In this document: positions 1-5,512 of the stretch, piece by piece
How the letters are laid out: every line of letters starts with the position of its first letter
Position numbering within the stretch: position 1 is the stretch's first letter
Assembly (NCBI GenBank): GCA_015688915.1
Contig: JAATGX010000005.1
Coordinates: 1 to 6,284 of the forward strand
Length of the DNA: 6,284 nucleotides
Source of the DNA: Desulfuromonadales bacterium
GTDB taxonomy: Bacteria > Desulfobacterota > Desulfuromonadia > Geobacterales > Pseudopelobacteraceae
Direction of reading: 5' to 3'
Notes under the pieces: generated by a model
Database searches by the model: none
What the model saw: only the letters and a program-made list of their open reading frames with translations
What the model was told of the DNA's origin: nothing
Translations under genes and position numbers: made by a program

Positions 1-1976
1 CACAGGTCGAACCCGGCGTAGAGCTTCCTGACGTCTTCCACGGTGCAGATGGAGACCCCGCTCTCCCCCACCTTGCCGTAGATGTCGGGCGGGAAGTCCG
101 GGTCCCCGCCGTAGAGGGTCACGCTGTCGAATGCGGTGGAGAGGCGCTTGGCGTCGTCGTCCTTGCACAGGTAGTGGAACCGGCGGTTGGTGCGCTCCGG
201 GCTCCCCTCGCCGGCGAACTGGCGCTTGGGGTCCTCAGCGGTGCGCCTGAAGGGGAACACCCCGGCCGTGAAGGGGAACGAGCCGGGCAGGTTCTCCCGC
301 TTGCACCAGCGCACGATCTCGCCCCAGTCCTCGAAGCCGGGCACGCAGACCTTAGGGATGCGGGTGCCGGAGAGGGAGGTAGTGAACAGCCCGGTACGGA
401 TCTCCGTGTCGCGGACCCTGGTCACCAGTTCGTCGCCGCGGTAACACTCCCTGATCTGCGGCCATTCCGCGATGATCCTGCGGGTCTCTTCTGTCAGTTC
501 GCCGTTCAGGCGTGCGGCTGCTCGGTTCAGCTCTGCGATGGTCGTTGAATTGGAGGCAGCCAGGATCCTTTTGGCCCCTTCCACCTGGAACAGTTGCCGG
601 GCCCTGGCGGACTGTTCCTCAACCCGCCCGTGGTAGCGCCGCACGGTCTGGACGATCTCTCCCAGGTAATGGACCCGGTCGGGTGGTATGACATATTGTT
701 TGAGGCTCTCGGTCTCGGTGATCTTCAGCGACGATTGCCACCCGGCCTGTTTTTTGTCGTTCACGACCTCGATCAGGTGGCGGTAGAGCACGTTGGTGCC
801 GGGGTCGTTGAACTGGCTGGCAATGGTGCCGAACACCGGGATCTCGCTGTCCGGCACGTCGAACAGGCTGCGGTTGCGGCGGTACTGCTTGCGGATGTTG
901 CGCAGGGCATCCTCGGCCCCTTTGCGCTCGAATTTGTTGAGGGCCACGATGTCGGCGAAATCGAGCATGTCGATCTTCTCCAGTTGGGTGGGGGCGCCGA
1001 ACTCGCAGGTCATGACGTACAGCGACACGTCGCAGATCGCCACGATGGCCGCATCCCCCTGGCCTATGCCGCTGGTCTCCACGATGATCAGGTCGAAGCC
1101 GGCGGCCCGCACCACGTCGATGGCGTCCCGGATGGCCGCCGACAGTTCGCTGCGGGAATCGCGGGTGGCCAGGGAACGCATGTAGACCCGGCTGGTGTTG
1201 ATGGCGTTCATGCGGATGCGGTCCCCCAGCAGGGCCCCGCCGGTGCGGGCCCGGGTCGGGTCCACCGCCAGGATGGCCACGCCCTTGTCCGGAAAGTCCC
1301 GCAGGAAGCGGCGCACCAACTCGTCGTTGAGCGAGCTCTTACCCGCCCCGCCGGTGCCGGTCACCCCCACCACCGGTGCCTCGCGGGCCATGGCGCGTAT
1401 CTGTGTCTTCATGTCTTCGATCGTAGCGGAATGCCCATGCACCGTTGCCTCGAAGGCCGAGATCAGGGCGTTGACGGCGCGAATGTCCCGGTCCTTGAGA
1501 CGCTCCACCTCCTGTTCCAGGTCCCGTTCGGGCGCAAAGTCGCACTCCCGCAGCATGAGGTTGATCATCCCCTGGAGCCCCATCCTGCGGCCATCCTCGG
1601 GGGAGAAGATCTTCCTGACTCCATACCCCTCGATCTCGGCGATCTCGTCCGGCACGATCACCCCTCCACCACCGCCGAAAACCCGGATGTGCCCCTCGCC
1701 CCGCTCCCGCAGGAGGTCGATGATGTACTTGAAGAATTCACAATGACCACCCTGGTAGCAACTGACCGCGATCCCCTGGGCGTCCTCCTGGATGGCGGCG
1801 GTGACGATCTCGTCCACCGAACGGTTGTGGCCCAGGTGGATCACCTCGGCCCCCGAGGCCTGGAGCATGCGGCGGATGATGTTGGTGGCGGCGTCATGGC
1901 CGTCGAACAGGCTGGTGGCGGTCACGAAGCGGATCTTGTGCTCGGTCCTGTAGGGTTGGGGAGCGGCGATGTGCAT
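1..1976 (-). CDS. icmF: IcmF, fused isobutyryl-CoA mutase with G-protein chaperone (3' end beyond window)
   Basis: Adenosylcobalamin-dependent carbon-skeleton mutase fused to its own GTPase chaperone; the family interconverts isobutyryl-CoA and n-butyryl-CoA (some members use other branched acyl-CoAs) in the cytoplasm. I translated the minus strand from 1976 to the window edge: 658 uninterrupted codons. Domain order is diagnostic. A B12-binding domain comes first, with FDGHDAA near residues 25-31 (His is the expected cobalt ligand) and a glycine run FGGGGG near 106. A MeaB-like G domain follows, with Walker A GTGGAGKS at 207-214, ETSGIGQGD at 300-308 and NKFE at 347-350. A linker then leads to the mutase barrel, with RDTEIRTGLFTTSLSGTRIPK and FPFTAGVFPF, ending in a YGKVGESGVSICT segment. 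The family is about 1,080-1,100 residues, so roughly 430 are missing beyond the edge. Substrate preference cannot be settled because part of the active site lies outside. The ATG at 1976 gives the usual short N-terminal tail and has a GGAGG upstream. It diverges from a MerR gene. Visible oddity: NKFE instead of the textbook NKxD. Confidence 0.95.
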   Translation of the reverse strand, partial: MHIAAPQPYRTEHKIRFVTATSLFDGHDAATNIIRRMLQASGAEVIHLGHNRSVDEIVTAAIQEDAQGIAVSCYQGGHCEFFKYIIDLLRERGEGHIRVFGGGGGVIVPDEIAEIEGYGVRKIFSPEDGRRMGLQGMINLMLRECDFAPERDLEQEVERLKDRDIRAVNALISAFEATVHGHSATIEDMKTQIRAMAREAPVVGVTGTGGAGKSSLNDELVRRFLRDFPDKGVAILAVDPTRARTGGALLGDRIRMNAINTSRVYMRSLATRDSRSELSAAIRDAIDVVRAAGFDLIIVETSGIGQGDAAIVAICDVSLYVMTCEFGAPTQLEKIDMLDFADIVALNKFERKGAEDALRNIRKQYRRNRSLFDVPDSEIPVFGTIASQFNDPGTNVLYRHLIEVVNDKKQAGWQSSLKITETESLKQYVIPPDRVHYLGEIVQTVRRYHGRVEEQSARARQLFQVEGAKRILAASNSTTIAELNRAAARLNGELTEETRRIIAEWPQIRECYRGDELVTRVRDTEIRTGLFTTSLSGTRIPKVCVPGFEDWGEIVRWCKRENLPGSFPFTAGVFPFRRTAEDPKRQFAGEGSPERTNRRFHYLCKDDDAKRLSTAFDSVTLYGGDPDFPPDIYGKVGESGVSICTVEDVRKLYAGFDL

Positions 1977-1980
1977 AAAA

Positions 1981-1985
1981 CCTCC
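1981..1985 (-). promoter_or_regulatory. Ribosome binding site of icmF
   Basis: Reading the minus strand, GGAGG lies four bases (TTTT) before the ATG at 1976. The motif is a strong Shine-Dalgarno match and fixes this start, although the spacing is shorter than the usual 5-9 bases. It lies downstream of the leader hairpin and is not inside its stem. Confidence 0.7.
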
Positions 1986-2008
1986 GGGAAGGAATGTTGT
2001 TGTCGATG

Positions 2009-2045
2009 CCTCTAAATCCCCCTTCTGCAAAGGGGGATTTAGAGG
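2009..2045. repeat. Perfect 16-bp inverted repeat (hairpin) in the icmF leader
   Basis: The arm CCTCTAAATCCCCCTT (2009-2024) is the exact reverse complement of 2030-2045, with a five-base loop CTGCA. It falls 33 bases before the icmF start codon and, if the promoter at 2126-2154 is used, inside the transcribed leader. No T run follows on either strand, so it is not a standard intrinsic terminator. AAATCCCCC/GGGGGATTT palindromes are, as far as I recall, scattered between genes in many bacteria including Geobacter relatives, so this may be a dispersed REP-like or MITE-like element. A related AAATCCCCCC fragment lies at 2071-2080. Confidence 0.85.
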
Positions 2046-2080
2046 GATTTCGTATGTTGCCGCCACAGGAAAATCCCCCC

Positions 2081-2109
2081 AGCCCCATGCATACTGCTAT
2101 GGATGGGCT
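2081..2109. repeat. Second, imperfect inverted repeat in the icmF leader
   Basis: AGCCCCAT (2081-2088) can pair with ATGGGCT (2103-2109) with one bulged C, leaving a 14-base loop. It would form near the 5' end of the icmF transcript, just before the larger hairpin. The stem is short and could be chance; it is listed because two hairpins in a row shape the leader. Confidence 0.4.
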
Positions 2110-2125
2110 GCGGTTAGGTGAGTGC

Positions 2126-2154
2126 ATATTATATTTCGTTTACGTGCATGTCAA
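2126..2154 (-). promoter_or_regulatory. Sigma70-type promoter of icmF
   Basis: On the minus strand there is a perfect -35 TTGACA (2154-2149) followed by a perfect -10 TATAAT (2133-2128) with a 15-base spacer. Shifting the -10 by two bases to TAATAT (2131-2126) gives the ideal 17-base spacer with a 4/6 match. Transcription would begin near 2120, giving icmF a leader of about 144 bases. The surrounding DNA (about 2120-2215) is strongly AT-rich in a GC-rich window, and A/T tracts upstream of the -35 resemble an UP element. The start site itself is inferred. Confidence 0.75.
2139..2154. promoter_or_regulatory. 16-bp dyad inside the icmF promoter, candidate MerR-family operator
   Basis: The plus strand reads TTTACGTGCATGTCAA and its reverse complement TTGACATGCACGTAAA; 12 of 16 positions are symmetric around a central TGCA. 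The dyad covers the -35 hexamer and most of the spacer of the icmF promoter, the place where MerR-family proteins usually bind. A MerR gene starts 211 bases away on the other strand. The halves resemble, from memory, the LiuR-type motif described for MerR regulators of branched-chain acid catabolism; that likeness needs checking. Confidence 0.6.
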
Positions 2155-2364
2155 TTATAAATAAAACAATTTTATATGAAAAATAAATTATGGAATCTGT
2201 TTTAGCAAAAACCAACGGCATGCGGCCGTAACAAGCGCCATGGATCATGCAAACGGCGTCACACTGGGCTGTTTGTGCGAACTCTCGTCCCGATCCATAA
2301 ACTATGTTGACAAATCAGGGGATTCTGCTTACTTAAGAAAGAAAAATACAACGATGGGAAGGTT
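2155..2364. other. AT-rich divergent intergenic region before the MerR gene
   Basis: No coding potential is visible here: stops are frequent in all frames. Positions 2155-2215 are A/T tracts behind the icmF promoter. From 2216 to 2300 base composition returns to normal with nothing recognisable. The last 60 bases hold the likely promoter and leader of the MerR gene. Confidence 0.6.
2307..2335 (+). promoter_or_regulatory. Possible promoter of the MerR-family gene
   Basis: A perfect -35 TTGACA sits at 2307-2312, but no good -10 lies at the proper distance; the best at 17 bases is TACTTA (2330-2335), a 2/6 match. It could be a weak promoter, one with a long spacer needing an activator, or a chance hexamer. 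Confidence 0.3.
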
Positions 2365-2769
2365 ATGGATAACGTAAAGGAAAACGAGGAAATTACCCCG
2401 ATCGGGGACCTGGCCAAGGAAGTGGGGTTGACGACCAGGACGCTACGCTACTGGGAGGAGGTGGGCATCATTGAGGCGGCGGAACGCGCCGATGGCGCCA
2501 ACCGCGGCTATACGCCCTATTACGTGCGGCGCATCAAGTTTATCATGAAGCTGAAAGAACTGGGATTGACGATCAAGGAGATGCAGGACCTTTATGTGGC
2601 CTATGGTGAGGCAAGACAGACGGAAAAGATGATTCCACGGCTGATTGATATCCTCGACCAGCATATCAACAAGGTCGACGAGAGGATGGCGAAGCTGGCG
2701 TCACTCCGAAAAGAGATCGTGGACTATCGGCAGCGCATGGCGCAAAAGTTCCGCCTCGGGTCGCAATGA
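2365..2769 (+). CDS. MerR-family transcriptional regulator
   Basis: DNA-binding dimeric regulator of 134 residues. The winged helix-turn-helix is clear: IGDLAKEVGLTTRTLRYWEEVGII at about 13-36, with the family's RYWE signature at 28-31 and the wing RGYTPYYV at 47-54. Helix KELGLTIKEMQDL (64-76) follows, then a long charged helix (about 88-126) that should form the antiparallel dimer coiled coil. There are no cysteines at all, so it lacks the thiol metal or redox site of MerR, CueR, ZntR and SoxR; a small organic or acyl-CoA ligand is more likely. There is no separate effector domain. The ATG at 2365 has GGGAAGG only two bases away, which is close, but no better in-frame start exists. It diverges from icmF, and a dyad lies in the icmF promoter, so I infer it controls icmF, as LiuR-type MerR proteins control acyl-CoA catabolic genes. 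Family call is firm; target is inferred. Confidence 0.9.
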   Translation: MDNVKENEEITPIGDLAKEVGLTTRTLRYWEEVGIIEAAERADGANRGYTPYYVRRIKFIMKLKELGLTIKEMQDLYVAYGEARQTEKMIPRLIDILDQHINKVDERMAKLASLRKEIVDYRQRMAQKFRLGSQ

Positions 2770-2840
2770 CAATTCCGCTCCAGATGCATTCCAGCCGGTA
2801 ATCCCGCAGCGCCTGCATGCCGTATGGTTGAGGAGGGTCT

Positions 2841-3560
2841 TCAGATGATCTGCCGCGTGACGTAGGCGGTGCTGCGTTGTTCGGCAAAGGCAAGGTGAGC
2901 GAACATGGCATCCCGCGCGCCCTCGGCATCTTTCACCTGGATGGCTTCGAAGATGCGCCGGTGATGGCCGAAGAGCAAATGGTGATCCTCTCTGGTGAGG
3001 TAAACCGCCCGCCAGACGCTCTGCTGGAACTCCTTCATGGCATCGAAGAGGGTTTGCATCAGGTGGAGCCAGACGATGTTATGGGTGGCGCGGGCGATAA
3101 CGATATGGAAATTGGCGTCCAGGTCCTCGGATGGCTTGAGGCCGTCAAGATTGCGCTCCATCCCCCCCACCAACTCCTCAAGCCGGCGCACATCCTCGGG
3201 CAGAGCCCGCTGGGCGGCATAATAGGCGGTCCACGACTCCATGCCCTTGCGTACCTCGATCACATCCAGTGCCCGCTCCTGCTCGTTGCGGATCAGTTCG
3301 GTAAGCGGATTGCCGGCGACCGTCTCCACCAGCGACATGACCACGGTTCCGCCTCCCTGGTACGCCTTGACCAGCCCGGAAGCGGCCAGCATGTTGATCG
3401 CTTCCCGCACCGATGGCCGGGAAACCCCAAACATTTCGGCCAGTTCACGTTCCGGTGGAAGTTTGTCGCCGGGCGAGAATTCGCCGGCCAGGATGGAACT
3501 CCGAATCTGCTCTGCGATCTGCGATGAAACCTTCTTCGGTTTGATGGGCTGGAATTGCAT
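2841..3560 (-). CDS. GntR-family regulator, FadR subfamily (FCD domain)
   Basis: Transcription factor of 239 residues, a normal length for FadR-type GntR proteins. The N-terminal winged helix spans about 10-75: the segment LPPERELAEMFGVSRPSVREAI (34-55) is the family signature, and GLVKAYQGGGTVV (62-74) is the wing. The C-terminal all-helical FCD domain covers about 98-232. Its metal/carboxylate pocket is recognisable: Asp148 and His152 (DANFH), His200 (GHHRRIFEAI) and His222 (MFAHLAFAE). Relatives sense small carboxylates such as lactate, pyruvate, glycolate or sugar acids and are mostly repressors; the ligand here cannot be told from sequence. It converges on the MerR gene (71-base gap with no visible terminator) and diverges from the YkgJ-like gene across 146 bases carrying paired boxes that could be its operators. 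A glycerate kinase 2.5 kb away makes a C3 hydroxy acid ligand thinkable, which is speculation. Shine-Dalgarno before the ATG is weak. Confidence 0.92.
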   Translation of the reverse strand: MQFQPIKPKKVSSQIAEQIRSSILAGEFSPGDKLPPERELAEMFGVSRPSVREAINMLAASGLVKAYQGGGTVVMSLVETVAGNPLTELIRNEQERALDVIEVRKGMESWTAYYAAQRALPEDVRRLEELVGGMERNLDGLKPSEDLDANFHIVIARATHNIVWLHLMQTLFDAMKEFQQSVWRAVYLTREDHHLLFGHHRRIFEAIQVKDAEGARDAMFAHLAFAEQRSTAYVTRQII

Positions 3561-3603
3561 GGTTGTCCAATCACAAGGGGATTCTGCGCACGCCCATTCT
3601 ATC

Positions 3604-3615
3604 TACTACATTTTA
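3604..3615 (-). promoter_or_regulatory. Box with -10-like TAAAAT before the GntR gene
   Basis: On the minus strand this reads TAAAATGTAGTA. TAAAAT (3615-3610) is a 5/6 match to the -10 consensus and would start transcription roughly 42 bases before the GntR start codon. No convincing -35 is present. The same sequence with one extra T occurs in opposite orientation at 3693-3705, so the two may be a shared operator or start-site element. Confidence 0.4.
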
Positions 3616-3692
3616 TCCGGCCATGCAATCCGTATCGCTTCGCCAATCCTGATGCCGGAGGCCGCTTTGTTACTGAGAGCTTTAAATCCCCG

Positions 3693-3705
3693 TAAAATTG
3701 TAGTA
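3693..3705 (+). promoter_or_regulatory. -10 box and start-site element before the YkgJ-like gene
   Basis: TAAAATTGTAGTA ends one base before the ATG at 3707. TAAAAT (3693-3698) matches the -10 consensus at 5 of 6 positions; TTGTTA at 3667-3672 is a 4/6 -35 candidate but with a long 20-base spacer. Transcription would start about 3704-3706, so the message may be leaderless, in line with the lack of any Shine-Dalgarno. It mirrors the box at 3604-3615. Confidence 0.45.
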
Positions 3706-3706
3706 T

Positions 3707-4243
3707 ATGAAATCAATGGGTGATGTTCTCGAAAATTACCGCCACCTGGTGGCCCGGATCGATGCGCTCTGTCAGGGGATCACGGCTGCGTTGCGCGAAC
3801 ATATTACCTGCTCCGAGGGATGCAGCAGTTGCTGCACGGCCGTCACGCTCTTTCCGGTGGAAGCGGCCGCGCTCAGGGCGGCGCTCGACAGCCTGCCCAC
3901 CGAAGAGGCGGCGGCCATCCGTCGGCATGTGGAGGAACATGCCGATGGTGAGCGGTGTCCGCTCTTGGAACATCACCGATGTCTGCTCTACGCGGCCCGC
4001 CCGATCATCTGCCGTACCCACGGACTGCCCATCCTCTATGCGGAAAACAACGAACAGCGTGTGGACTGCTGCCCGCTCAATCTGGAACAGTGCGAGTCGC
4101 TGCCCGGTTCGGTCGTCATCGATCTGGATCGGCTCAATGCCCTGCTGGTGGCGGTCAACGCCTTGTTTCTCTCCCAGTCCGACGCCCCGGACGACCCCCC
4201 CGAACGCGTGACCATCGCCGATGCGTTGTCAGGGAATAAATAG
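3707..4243 (+). CDS. YkgJ/UPF0153-like cysteine-cluster protein
   Basis: Small soluble protein of 178 residues belonging to the CxxCxxCC family (YkgJ type), presumed to bind zinc or an iron-sulfur cluster; the biochemical role is not established. The hallmark is Cys35-x3-Cys39-x2-Cys42-Cys43, followed by Cys84 (CPLL), Cys92 and the conserved segment LYAARPIICRTHGLP with Cys102 at 93-108. A further Cys121-Cys122 pair precedes CCPLNL, and Cys129 follows. The spacing of the last group (C84, C92, C102, C121/C122) is what the family shows. There is no signal peptide or membrane segment. The start is uncertain: neither the ATG at 3707 nor the in-frame ATG at 3716 has a Shine-Dalgarno, and a -10 box lies almost against the first ATG, so a leaderless message starting at 3707 is possible. 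Its stop is 48 bases before the methyltransferase gene on the same strand, so co-transcription is likely. Confidence 0.85.
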   Translation: MKSMGDVLENYRHLVARIDALCQGITAALREHITCSEGCSSCCTAVTLFPVEAAALRAALDSLPTEEAAAIRRHVEEHADGERCPLLEHHRCLLYAARPIICRTHGLPILYAENNEQRVDCCPLNLEQCESLPGSVVIDLDRLNALLVAVNALFLSQSDAPDDPPERVTIADALSGNK

Positions 4244-4291
4244 TCTACCTTTGCCAAAAAGGGGAGCCACCCCGTATTCCATCGGAATTCC

Positions 4292-5470
4292 ATGCTCAGA
4301 ATCACGCTGAAAAAAAACGAAGACAAACGCATCAAGTCCGGCCATCCCTGGGTCTTCAGTAACGAGATCGCCACCCTGGAGGGTGCGCGGGATTCGGGCG
4401 CCGGCGCCGATCTGTTCGATGCCGGGGGCGGTTTCGTCGGTCGCGGCTTTTACAATCCCCACTCCCTGATCGCCTTCCGCCTGCTGTCCCGGCAGCGGGA
4501 CGACCTGGACAGCGCCGGGTTCTACGAGCAGCGCCTGCTGGCCGCCCTGGCCCATCGCCGGACGATGTATCCCGCCTTGCAGACCTTTCGCGCCGTGTAC
4601 GGCGAGAGCGACTTTCTCCCCGGCCTGGTGGTGGATAAATATGGCGACTATCTTTCGATCCAGATCCTTTCGGCCGGCATGGAGCAGCGGCGCGATCTGC
4701 TGCTGGAGGCGCTGCACCGGGTATTCGACCCCCGCGGCGTCATTGCCCGCAACGATGTCGGGGTGCGCACCCTGGAGGGGCTGCCGGAGTCGGTCGAGGT
4801 GCTGTCGGGCGAGATCCCCGATCTGGTGGAGATGGAGGAGAATGGTCTCCGCTTCCTGATTGATCTGCGCAGCGGCCAGAAGACCGGCGGCTTCCTGGAC
4901 CAGAAGACGAATCACCTCCTGCTGCGCGGTATCTGCGAGGGACGGGCGGTGCTGGACTGTTTCTGCTATGCCGGGAGCTGGGCCGTGCATGCCGCCGCTT
5001 TTGGCGCCGCGTCGTGCCTCGGGATCGACATCTCGGCCCGGGCCGTGGCCCAGGCCGCCCGCAACGCCGAGTTGAACGGCCTGGCGGGGCGGGCAGCCTT
5101 CGAGGAGTGCGACGCCTTTGACCGCCTGCGCAGCCTCAATCACGAGGGGCGGCGCTTCGGCGTGATCGTCATGGACCCGCCCGCCTTTGTCAAGAGCCGC
5201 AAGAACATCGCCGAGGCCACCAAGGGGTATCTTACCGTCAACCGCCGCGCCCTGGAACTGCTGGAACCGGGAGGGTATCTCATCACCTGCTCCTGTTCCT
5301 TCCACATGGGACGGGAGGCGTTCCGCGACATGCTGGTCCAGGCGGCGCGGCTGGCCCGGCGCGAGGTCAGGCTGGTCTCGGTCCATTCCCAGGCCCCGGA
5401 TCATCCGGTGCTGCTTGCGTTTCCCGAGGCGGAATATCTCAAGTGTGTTGTGGTGCAGGCGGTGGAATAG
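4292..5470 (+). CDS. rlmI: Class I SAM-dependent 23S rRNA (cytosine-C5) methyltransferase, RlmI type
   Basis: 392 residues, matching the ~396 of E. coli RlmI, which makes m5C1962 in 23S rRNA. The N-terminal PUA domain (about 1-75) shows the RIKSGHPWVFSNEI entry at 13-26 and GRGFYNP at 50-56. The central domain carries FLPGLVVDKYGDYLSIQ (around 107-123). RSGQKTGGFLDQ begins at residue 193. The Rossmann methyltransferase has motif I as VLDCFCYAGSWAVHAA (220-235), an acidic SAM-ribose residue in GIDIS, motif IV DPPAF (295-299), and motif VI TCSCSF with Cys333 and Cys335, the cysteine region used for m5C catalysis or release. Upstream GGAA at 4284-4287 is a weak ribosome site and can fold into ATTCC-ATC-GGAAT with the bases before it. 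Several orthologues annotated RlmI/RlmK-like act on neighbouring positions, so the exact target nucleotide is inferred. It sits between the YkgJ-like and nitroreductase genes on the same strand. Confidence 0.9.
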   Translation: MLRITLKKNEDKRIKSGHPWVFSNEIATLEGARDSGAGADLFDAGGGFVGRGFYNPHSLIAFRLLSRQRDDLDSAGFYEQRLLAALAHRRTMYPALQTFRAVYGESDFLPGLVVDKYGDYLSIQILSAGMEQRRDLLLEALHRVFDPRGVIARNDVGVRTLEGLPESVEVLSGEIPDLVEMEENGLRFLIDLRSGQKTGGFLDQKTNHLLLRGICEGRAVLDCFCYAGSWAVHAAAFGAASCLGIDISARAVAQAARNAELNGLAGRAAFEECDAFDRLRSLNHEGRRFGVIVMDPPAFVKSRKNIAEATKGYLTVNRRALELLEPGGYLITCSCSFHMGREAFRDMLVQAARLARREVRLVSVHSQAPDHPVLLAFPEAEYLKCVVVQAVE

Positions 5471-5491
5471 CGCTTTCTCAACTCCACCGCC
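5458..5491. repeat. 9-bp inverted repeat spanning the methyltransferase stop codon
   Basis: GGCGGTGGA (5458-5466) is the exact reverse complement of TCCACCGCC (5483-5491), with a 16-base loop that contains the TAG stop (5468-5470). No T run follows, so it is not an obvious terminator; it ends ten bases before the next gene's ribosome site. It could stabilise the message between genes or weaken read-through, or be chance in GC-rich DNA. Confidence 0.5.
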
Positions 5492-5500
5492 GCCACGGAA

Positions 5501-5505
5501 AGGAG
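5501..5505 (+). promoter_or_regulatory. Ribosome binding site fixing a GTG start
   Basis: AGGAG lies seven bases before the GTG at 5513, ideal spacing. This supports GTG as the nitroreductase start; no ATG in frame lies nearby upstream. Confidence 0.8.
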
Positions 5506-5512
5506 CATTACC

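Noticed and set aside
594..2015. Long open frame of 473 codons on the plus strand, and overlapping frames at 793-1746
   Set aside because: These are antisense shadows of icmF. The minus-strand translation is continuous for 658 codons and carries B12-binding, Walker A and mutase motifs; the plus-strand products look like nothing known.
2009..2045. Intrinsic terminator
   Set aside because: The stem is strong, but no T run follows on either strand, and it lies before icmF rather than after a gene.
1977..2125. Cobalamin riboswitch before the B12-dependent icmF gene
   Set aside because: I looked for a B12 box and the conserved cobalamin-riboswitch core in the leader and saw neither; the leader has only simple stems.
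2770..2840. Bidirectional terminator between the convergent MerR and GntR genes
   Set aside because: I found no GC-rich stem with a T run in this 71-base gap.
2877..3527. 216-codon open frame on the plus strand
   Set aside because: Antisense of the GntR/FCD regulator, which has complete family motifs.
3563..3576. TTGTCCAATCACAA as a FadR-type operator next to the GntR start codon
   Set aside because: Only four bases on each side are symmetric with a six-base gap, which does not fit the TnGT-n3-ACnA pattern and could easily be chance.
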